NCBI GenBank assembly: GCA_014729015.1
Contig: WJKR01000007.1
Location: forward strand, 1 to 10,764
Direction of reading: 5' to 3'
Length of the DNA: 10,764 nucleotides
Source of the DNA: Candidatus Woesearchaeota archaeon
GTDB taxonomy: Archaea > Nanobdellota > Nanobdellia > Woesearchaeales > WJKR01
The notes beneath the pieces were generated by a model. That model was not told the DNA's origin, made no database searches, and saw only the letters and a program-made list of their open reading frames with translations. The translations under genes were made by a program, and so were the position numbers. Positions 6,285 through 10,764 of this stretch are shown one piece after another. How positions within the stretch are numbered: the stretch's first letter is position 1; each line of letters opens with the position of its first letter.

Positions 6285-7874
6285 ATGGTAGACGTCGGGG
6301 GGCTCTTAGAGGAACACTTCGCCAAGCATCCCTACGCAGAGTTCTCCACGACCGAACTCATCAAGATCACCTACCCTGAAGAGTACGAGCGCATCAAGGC
6401 CGCGCTGCACGACCCGATCACAAGCAAGGAGTCGCGCACGGTCGCAAAACGCCACAAGGCACAACTCCACCGACGGCTGTTATACCACCTCAACCGGCTC
6501 CGCGAAGAAGGCACCATCACCACCAGCCAGATCAAGAACAAGGGCGAGAAGTGCTACTGCCTCGCACGGCACCACCCACCGGGACGGCAAACACCAGAGA
6601 CCCCCAACGCCGCGCCGCTGCTCCAACACCTTGAGCACTACGAGGAGCAAGGTATCATCGCGGGGTATGACAAACGAGGATGGCACAACCGGCTCAACGC
6701 CGTGCTCATCGAAGCAAAGGCAGAAGACACGACGAACACGCTCCACGAACTGCTTACCACCACTGGCAAGCACATCAACGACGTTATCGCCCTCCACGGC
6801 ACCGAACAACTCCTCCTCCAAGAAGACCTGACCAAGCTCACCAGCTTCATCAAACAACTGGACATCGACACGCGGGACAACAACAAGACCATCAGCCTGC
6901 TCATCGACCTGACCAAGGCGGAACAGGTCAAGTACACCGAGGACTTCTTCGATACCTACGCCTTGCTCGCACCGCCGCGCATCAATATCGTTCTGAGCGT
7001 GACCAAGAAGTTCATCGATAACCATCAGCGGCTCATCAAGCACATCATCAAAAGCTTCGCCGACAACAACCTGAAGGTGAACCTGCACCACAAGGACGTG
7101 CACGACGCGCCCATCATCGTCGGCAAAGCAGGTATGTACACCCTGTCTGAACAGGAATGGGATGCCTATCAGGAAGAGGCCGAGGACGCCACCATCGGCC
7201 TCTGCGTCGGGCAAGTCTCCATAGGCGTAGACGTCCACCGGTTCTTCAAGCACGAAAAGAGCGATACCGCCTTCCGGACGTTCATCCTCAAACTGGCACG
7301 GACATTGGTGGAGAGCAACACCCTACAACGGAGACGGGCGGACATCACCTTCTACGAGCTCAATAAATTGAACGCCGACCCGCACACCTTCTTCCGGTTC
7401 GCGAACAACTATATCAGGCTCTGGAACTATGACTGGCAGGAGAAAGACCGTCCGCACTTCATCGAGTTGTTGCGGACGACCGCGGAAGAGCTCAAAGAGC
7501 TCTGCACGACCGAGGAAACAATTTTCAAGAGCTGCGGCATCCCTATCAGGTTCAACACGACCATGTCCAGCACGTTCTCCAAGTTCGCGCCAGGACTCTT
7601 CTCGCCAAGGAAGTACACCAAGCTGAGCGTGACGAGCACCAACGTGTTGCACGGCGAGGAGATGCAACAGTTCATCACGGCGCGGGAGCGCATCTGCAAG
7701 CACTTCAACCACAACGATCGCATCAGGATATTCAGGACGACGCCGGCAGACCCGGACGACGTGCTCAAAGAAATACGGTACCTCCTCACCGAATACGCCA
7801 TCCCGCACCTCACGTATGACTTCGCGCAGCGACGCGCCGACTTGACGCTCGACCGATTCATGGAAGCAAAATGA
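6285..7874 (+). CDS. Large winged-helix protein of unknown function, first gene of the thymidylate-synthase-like operon
   Basis: A 529-residue protein that I do not recognise as a named family. Residues about 15-95 look like a winged helix: helix FSTTELIKITYPEEYERI (20-37), recognition-like helix HRRLLYHLNRLREEG (62-76), then a basic wing ending in GEKCYCL (87-93). The remaining 430 residues are mixed alpha/beta with strand-like segments such as RINIVLSV and HDAPIIVGKAG, and show no catalytic motif that I can identify, no membrane segment and no signal peptide. A DNA-binding regulator or a nucleic-acid-associated factor with a large ligand or partner domain is plausible. It is leaderless from its own TATA box, and its TGA overlaps the next ATG (ATGA), so it is translationally coupled to the thymidylate-synthase-like protein. 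It may read the repeated sites in its own promoter. Confidence 0.8.
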   Translation: MVDVGGLLEEHFAKHPYAEFSTTELIKITYPEEYERIKAALHDPITSKESRTVAKRHKAQLHRRLLYHLNRLREEGTITTSQIKNKGEKCYCLARHHPPGRQTPETPNAAPLLQHLEHYEEQGIIAGYDKRGWHNRLNAVLIEAKAEDTTNTLHELLTTTGKHINDVIALHGTEQLLLQEDLTKLTSFIKQLDIDTRDNNKTISLLIDLTKAEQVKYTEDFFDTYALLAPPRINIVLSVTKKFIDNHQRLIKHIIKSFADNNLKVNLHHKDVHDAPIIVGKAGMYTLSEQEWDAYQEEAEDATIGLCVGQVSIGVDVHRFFKHEKSDTAFRTFILKLARTLVESNTLQRRRADITFYELNKLNADPHTFFRFANNYIRLWNYDWQEKDRPHFIELLRTTAEELKELCTTEETIFKSCGIPIRFNTTMSSTFSKFAPGLFSPRKYTKLSVTSTNVLHGEEMQQFITARERICKHFNHNDRIRIFRTTPADPDDVLKEIRYLLTEYAIPHLTYDFAQRRADLTLDRFMEAK

Positions 7875-8521
7875 ACATCACCAAACCCACAGCGCTGGAC
7901 GCCTGGAAATCAGCCCTGCACCACATCATGAACAAAGGCAGCGACTTCCAGGACCATGACGGCAGGACGTGCAGGGAAGTACTGAACCTGTCCGTGACCA
8001 TACAACACCCCGACGTCGGCATCGAGGACCCTATCGACACGATCAGGAAGATCAACAAGTGGATCTATCCGTCGAAGGACGAATTGGTGAACATCATCTT
8101 CAACCAGTACGACCTACCCGTGTATGACTACACATACGGCAGCAGGATCTTCGGCTACCAAGAGGTCTTCGACCAAATCAATGACTACATCATCCCCTTA
8201 TTGAAGCAGCACCCGAACTCCAGACGGGCAACGGTCATCACCATCGACCCGATCAAGGACCTCAAGCTCAGCAACAGGAACGTGCCCGGACTGGTGAGCC
8301 TGCATTGCAAGGTGGACGACGGAAAATTGTTGTTGACGGCAGTAATCAGGAGCAACGACTACTTCATCGGGTGGCCGGCGAACATCCACCAACTAGCGGC
8401 GCTACAGCAGTACTTGGCAGAAGCCCTGGAATTAAGGGTCGGTGAGCTGATGACCTATTCCATCTCGGCACACGTATTCAAGGAGTACGAGGAAGACATC
8501 CAGCAGGTGCTGGACGAATGA
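7871..8521 (+). CDS. Thymidylate-synthase-fold protein lacking the catalytic cysteine
   Basis: A 216-residue protein with the ThyA fold, closest in pattern to the short archaeal thymidylate synthase type. Recognisable parts are DGRTCREVLN (30-39, early phosphate-binding Arg), YDYTYGSRIFGY (85-96), NSRRATVITIDP (116-127, the Arg pair that reaches across the dimer), IRSNDYFIGWPANI (159-172, equivalent of RSxDxxxGxPFN) and SAHVFK (199-204, with Phe where HxY has Tyr). The nucleophile position reads Val-Pro-Gly-Leu (138-141) where ThyA enzymes have Pro-Cys; codon 140 is GGA. The only nearby cysteine is 146, six residues later. The dUMP-binding frame is thus kept but normal chemistry seems impossible. 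It may bind nucleotides as a regulator or partner, or use a different mechanism. It overlaps both neighbours by ATGA. Confidence 0.85.
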   Translation: MNITKPTALDAWKSALHHIMNKGSDFQDHDGRTCREVLNLSVTIQHPDVGIEDPIDTIRKINKWIYPSKDELVNIIFNQYDLPVYDYTYGSRIFGYQEVFDQINDYIIPLLKQHPNSRRATVITIDPIKDLKLSNRNVPGLVSLHCKVDDGKLLLTAVIRSNDYFIGWPANIHQLAALQQYLAEALELRVGELMTYSISAHVFKEYEEDIQQVLDE

Positions 8522-8727
8522 CGGAAATGAAAAAAGCAAGGAATATCGAGGAGTTGCGATCGTTGTACGAGGAAGAATTGGCGCGGAAGGACAAGCTCAT
8601 CGAAGAACTGCGCAAAGAGAACCTCGTGCTGATGAAGATGAGCGTGAAAAGCGCCGATGAACGATTACGGCTGAAAGAACGAGTGCACGAGCTGAGCAAG
8701 CACCATGAAAGTCACCGTGAACGATAA
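8518..8727 (+). CDS. Small coiled-coil protein
   Basis: A 69-residue, highly charged protein predicted to be one long helix. Residues 9-65 show heptad-like spacing of Leu, Ile, Val and Met (IEELRSLYEEEL, LIEELRKENLVLMKM, LRLKERVHELSKH) with many Glu, Lys and Arg, typical of a coiled coil. There are no cysteines, membrane segments or enzymatic motifs. The ATG overlaps the TGA of the thymidylate-synthase-like gene and the TAA abuts the next GTG, so it belongs to the same operon. ATG 8527 is an alternative start. It may serve as an oligomerisation or adaptor subunit for its neighbours; this is inference from context. Confidence 0.75.
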   Translation: MTEMKKARNIEELRSLYEEELARKDKLIEELRKENLVLMKMSVKSADERLRLKERVHELSKHHESHRER

Positions 8728-8835
8728 GTGGCAAAAAACTATGTGTACGAGCGCACCGCGCCCGTCGGGAAAAAGTTCGACCCGACGTTCAGTCCGGAGT
8801 TAGCACCGCAAGAGATGCTAGCACTGGGCGATTGA
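8728..8835 (+). pseudogene. Truncated 5' end of a conserved gene (YVYxRTxPxGxxFDPxFxPEL type)
   Basis: GTG at 8728 directly follows the coiled-coil gene's TAA and encodes 35 residues: MAKNYVYERTAPVGKKFDPT, then FSPELAPQEMLALGD, and then two adjacent stops (TGA TAG). From memory, this matches the N-terminus of a widespread uncharacterised family whose members continue after PELTPxEMLxLG with GVFGGKYMTDC and run well past 100 residues. Here the frame breaks right after that LG. None of the other forward frames continues the homology, so the rest of the gene is gone rather than frameshifted. It was probably the fourth gene of the operon before a deletion or insertion. A functional 35-residue peptide is less likely but not excluded. 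Confidence 0.6.
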
Positions 8836-8857
8836 TAGCAGGAAATGGTGAAATCTC

Positions 8858-8890
8858 CGTGTACAAAACCCTTTTCCGGCTTTGCACATA
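8858..8890. repeat. Degenerate copy of the TTTGCACATA hairpin element
   Basis: The stretch resembles the perfect hairpin element at 9426-9455: both read GTG, CAAA, then CCC, a T run and CCGG, and end with CTTTGCAC. In this copy the left arm carries extra bases and mismatches, so pairing is poor. TTTGCACATA (8881-8890) is identical to 9466-9475. It lies just after the truncation point of the preceding gene. Confidence 0.5.
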
Positions 8891-8902
8891 GAAAGAAGAT
8901 GC

Positions 8903-8910
8903 TATTTATA
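8903..8910 (+). promoter_or_regulatory. TATA box of the 8932 gene
   Basis: TATTTATA is centred about 26 bases before ATG 8932. This supports that leaderless start over the more upstream ATG at 8845. Confidence 0.55.
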
Positions 8911-8931
8911 GCACCTCTGCTTACCCATCCT

Positions 8932-9408
8932 ATGGAACATGATTTGTCCTTGGAAAAACGCGCTTCGTTGAAGAACTTCTTCACCATCGACAGGGGTGTG
9001 AAGGTGATCATCGAGGGCGGCTACCAGAGCGGGTGGAACGACCTCCATTTGGATGCCACTGAGTTTGTCATCCCGGAAGACACCGCGAGCATAATCCTGA
9101 GAAAGCATAACGCCTACACCTTAACTATGCACGTGGGCAACGACTACTGCCTGGGATTCGTGGAAGACGCAGAAAAAACATTACGACTCAAATACAGCCT
9201 ACACCAGGGCATACAGATGCCTAGAGGCCTCTTGGTGGAAGACGGCCGGTTTTTCTACGATCAGGACATGTACCGCGACCAACCAGAACACGTCCGGCAA
9301 TTCCTCCATTATCTCGAGCAACAATACCGGGAAGGAGTGGGATTCCATAACCTACACGAGAGGATTGTCGAGAACAAGTTGCGGAAGCATGAACAACCAT
9401 ACTTCTGA
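8932..9408 (+). CDS. Hypothetical protein, unrecognised
   Basis: A 158-residue soluble protein with no family that I recognise. The first 20 residues look helical (MEHDLSLEKRASLKNFFTID), followed by strand-rich sequence (VKVIIEGGYQSGWNDL, ATEFVIP, ASIILRKHNAYTLTMHVG), a QGIQMPRGLLVEDGRFFYD segment near 92-110 and a charged, helical C-terminus. Single Cys73; no signal peptide, membrane segment or clear active-site motif. The frame is open from ATG 8845, but I chose 8932: a TATA box lies 26 bases before it and the upstream part coincides with a repeat element that also occurs outside coding DNA. Composition resembles the GC-richer left part of the window. It lies between two repeat elements, so it may be a small mobile or accessory cassette. 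Confidence 0.6.
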   Translation: MEHDLSLEKRASLKNFFTIDRGVKVIIEGGYQSGWNDLHLDATEFVIPEDTASIILRKHNAYTLTMHVGNDYCLGFVEDAEKTLRLKYSLHQGIQMPRGLLVEDGRFFYDQDMYRDQPEHVRQFLHYLEQQYREGVGFHNLHERIVENKLRKHEQPYF

Positions 9409-9425
9409 GAAGATGATGCGTTTTC

Positions 9426-9455
9426 GTGCAAAGCCCCTTTTTCCGGGCTTTGCAC
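9426..9455. repeat. Perfect 11-base inverted repeat (hairpin) after the 8932 gene
   Basis: GTGCAAAGCCC (9426-9436) and GGGCTTTGCAC (9445-9455) pair perfectly around an 8-base loop, 17 bases after the stop codon. No T run follows, so it is not a bacterial-type terminator; it may stabilise the 3' end or be a repeat element. Related TTTGCAC sequences occur at 8881-8887 and 9466-9472. Confidence 0.7.
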
Positions 9456-9465
9456 CTAAAACGCT

Positions 9466-9475
9466 TTTGCACATA
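9466..9475 (+). repeat. Second exact TTTGCACATA copy
   Basis: TTTGCACATA is identical to 8881-8890, and the hairpin's right arm continues TTTGCACCTA (9449-9458). Together they make three same-direction copies flanking the 8932 gene. Confidence 0.5.
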
Positions 9476-9532
9476 AAAAGGCTGAAACTGCACATTTAAT
9501 GGGTTTCAAGCAGAAGATTTATATATTAAATT
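9474..9532 (+). promoter_or_regulatory. Promoter module A, upstream of the lipoprotein gene
   Basis: Contains TAAAAAGGCT (9474-9483) and, 36 bases after its first base, GCAGAAGATTTA (9510-9521) running into the TATA box TTTATATA (9518-9525). The TATA box is about 27 bases before the ATG at 9549. The same arrangement recurs at 10425-10482. Confidence 0.65.
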
Positions 9533-9548
9533 CATATGAGAAACACAG

Positions 9549-10316
9549 ATGAGAAGCGTGATTTTGGTGGTTAGTGTCTTATTTCTGTCCTTATTTCTTG
9601 TAGGATGTTATTATGAAGAAGAAACTATCCCTTATAGCCCTAGTAATACACCAACAGAAGTAAATTCTCAAGATAATCACCAACCAGTCATAGAAGAAAC
9701 CATCCAGCAGACAATTTCTACAACTAGCATCACAGAAAAAACAACTACGACGGTAATTGAGTACGACGAAGAAGAAGTTCTTGAGGATGCAGAGCCATAC
9801 ATCAACGAGATAATAACTGAAAATCAAGATCTTCGGGTTCTAGCAGCAAAAATAAGCAAAGGTTGTTCAGACAATGAATGTCGAGCAGTTGAAATCTTTG
9901 ATTATGTTATCTTAAACTATGAATACATTAGTGACCCTCGAGGAAGCGAATACATTCAATCACCATTCCAAACAATGGAGGTTGGTGGAGGAGATTGTGA
10001 AGATTTTACTATTCTTATCAATAGTCTAATGGAGAATGTTGGAATCGAAACTAAACTCGTCTTGACAGAGGATCATGCATACTCTTTGGTATGTGATTTA
10101 GATGTTGAACTCGTTAACCAATATGTGGCCGACAAACTTATTGGAACAACATGGGATGAATACTATGACGGAATTCAGTACTACATTTTCGACGAAATGA
10201 ATTGTATAGTTGGAGACGGAGCAAACGGATATTTCCTTGGTGATGACGCAGAAATTGAAGCATATGAGAAAGTAGTTGTTGACCCAATCACTTTAGAGAT
10301 AGACTTCTTAGAGTAA
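9549..10316 (+). CDS. Lipoprotein with transglutaminase-like cysteine-protease domain
   Basis: A 255-residue secreted lipoprotein. The N-terminus is a signal peptide (residues 1-19) ending in the lipobox LVGC with Cys20 as the lipid attachment site. A low-complexity Thr/Glu/Ser-rich linker follows (about 21-75), typical of surface spacers. The C-terminal domain carries the transglutaminase-like superfamily core: QSPFQTMEVGGGDCEDFTILINSLMENVGI around catalytic Cys150, His176 in TEDHAYSLV, and a candidate third acid at Asp183 or Asp185. Such archaeal domains may act as proteases or peptide-modifying enzymes on the cell surface; the substrate is unknown. The gene is leaderless from TATA 9518-9525. 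Its AT-rich codon choice (AGA, TTA, ATA, GAA) contrasts with genes to the left, suggesting transfer or an accessory island. Confidence 0.85.
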   Translation: MRSVILVVSVLFLSLFLVGCYYEEETIPYSPSNTPTEVNSQDNHQPVIEETIQQTISTTSITEKTTTTVIEYDEEEVLEDAEPYINEIITENQDLRVLAAKISKGCSDNECRAVEIFDYVILNYEYISDPRGSEYIQSPFQTMEVGGGDCEDFTILINSLMENVGIETKLVLTEDHAYSLVCDLDVELVNQYVADKLIGTTWDEYYDGIQYYIFDEMNCIVGDGANGYFLGDDAEIEAYEKVVVDPITLEIDFLE

Positions 10317-10501
10317 AAAACATCGTAAAATTGACAAAAGAAGAGACAATCTTCATCGCATGGCAGAATTTGATGAAAATGACAATGTAGTTGGAGAATA
10401 CATAACTTAGTCGCGAATTCTGTGTAAAAAGGCTTAAGATGCTTATTTATTGAGTTTTGAGCAGAAGATTTAAATATGAATTTTATGTATCCTTGACCAA
10501 T
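10317..10501. other. Non-coding gap with a possible gene remnant and promoter module
   Basis: AT-rich spacer. At 10360-10410 an ATG opens a 16-codon frame (MAEFDENDNVVGEYIT) whose sequence looks protein-like and can be read upstream without a stop into the 3' end of the lipoprotein gene. It may be the tail of a lost gene. No ribosome binding site or promoter of its own was seen. Confidence 0.3.
10425..10482 (+). promoter_or_regulatory. Promoter module B, upstream of the membrane-protein gene
   Basis: TAAAAAGGCT (10425-10434) and GCAGAAGATTTA (10461-10472) are identical to module A and spaced by the same 36 bases; by hand alignment 39 of 48 bases match. TATA box TTTAAATA (10469-10476) suits a start near 10500. 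Confidence 0.65.
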
Positions 10502-10764
10502 TTGAGACGACGGGAACTTACACCAGAACAGAAAAAAAGAGCTGAACAACTTGAGAAGATTGAAGGGCCGCCTTTTGGTTTAGGTGTTCTTGCTTTTCTA
10601 TTCTTTGTAGTAACAATCTTAATTCATGCATTCATAACAGGTTATATCTTCTTCGCTGGCCTAATCGGTTTAATATTCTTGTATTATATGGCCAAAGACT
10701 CCTATAAAAATGCGGTTCTTGACAAACAAAATCCTTATGTTGCTTATTTCACATCAGTAATATA
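10502..10764 (+). CDS. Small membrane protein, partial at right edge
   Basis: An open frame runs from TTG 10502 to the window end (87 full codons). The start is a charged cytoplasmic-like segment (MRRRELTPEQKKRAEQLEKI), followed by two hydrophobic stretches (about residues 25-45 and 46-64: LGVLAFLFFVVTILIHAF and GYIFFAGLIGLIFLYYM) likely to be a membrane hairpin, then a polar tail. No family was recognised. No in-frame ATG precedes the charged segment. TTG 10502 is about 30 bases after the TATA box centre and TTG 10493 is the alternative. The sequence is AT-rich like the lipoprotein gene, and the two share a promoter module, so they may be expressed together. Confidence 0.6.
   Translation, partial: MRRRELTPEQKKRAEQLEKIEGPPFGLGVLAFLFFVVTILIHAFITGYIFFAGLIGLIFLYYMAKDSYKNAVLDKQNPYVAYFTSVI

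Noticed and set aside
7080..7115. HHKD stretch in the 529-residue protein suggesting a phospholipase-D HKD motif
   Set aside because: Spacing does not fit HxKxxxxD, only one copy is present and the surroundings do not match.
6480..7253. 257-residue minus-strand frame
   Set aside because: Antisense shadow of the GC-rich 529-residue gene; no start signals and Val/Leu/Asp-heavy composition.
8845..8931. Longer start for the 158-residue hypothetical protein
   Set aside because: The extra 29 codons overlap a repeat element found outside coding DNA, and the TATA box lies inside this stretch, so transcripts would not include them.
9426..9475. CRISPR-like repeats
   Set aside because: Copies are few, unevenly spaced and imperfect, without spacers of regular length.
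10181..10549. 122-residue minus-strand frame rich in Phe, Ser and Lys
   Set aside because: It is antisense to the lipoprotein gene and across the promoter module; composition reflects AT-rich DNA.

Overview
The window is archaeal. It carries transcription factor E (TFE-alpha), the archaeal DNA-repair protein NreA with a C-terminal PCNA-binding motif, the KEOPS subunit Kae1, an Lrp/AsnC-type regulator and two pilin-like proteins with class III (QxSxEY) signal peptides. Most genes are preceded by an archaeal TATA box about 26-30 bases before the start codon, as in leaderless transcripts. The mix of short operons, a stand-alone Kae1 and cysteine-rich class III secreted proteins fits an uncultivated DPANN-type (Woesearchaeota-like) or euryarchaeal lineage; the exact group cannot be fixed from this piece.

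Layout. 1-1128 (minus): tfe followed by a metallophosphoesterase that runs off the left edge, joined by an ATGA overlap, with a long leader that can fold into hairpins and an inverted repeat beside the TATA box. 1409-2620 (minus): nreA. 2642-2682: divergent promoters. 2716-4548 (plus): two tandem, paralogous pilin-like secreted proteins with different C-terminal modules, ending tail to tail against kae1 (4551-5543, minus). 5577-6053 (minus): the Lrp-like regulator, with a perfect inverted repeat near its predicted transcription start. 6054-6284: a repeat-rich divergent control region.

6285-8835 (plus) is the most interesting part. It is a tight operon of a 529-residue winged-helix protein of unknown function, a thymidylate-synthase-fold protein that keeps the nucleotide-binding arginines but has Gly where the catalytic Cys should be, a 69-residue coiled-coil protein, and the 35-codon stub of a fourth gene. 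The joins are ATGA, ATGA and zero spacing. The promoter carries repeated CTGAA(A)C/GTTCAG half-sites. This looks like a co-regulated functional unit built around a thymidylate synthase homologue with an altered active site.

8836-9548 holds related hairpin/direct-repeat elements (TTTGCACATA family) on either side of an unrecognised gene at 8932-9408. From about 9475 to the right end the DNA becomes markedly AT-rich. It carries a transglutaminase-like lipoprotein and a small membrane protein that runs off the right edge, both behind near-identical promoter modules. This part is probably acquired or accessory DNA, or less likely an assembly junction. I saw no tRNA, rRNA, CRISPR array or transposase.
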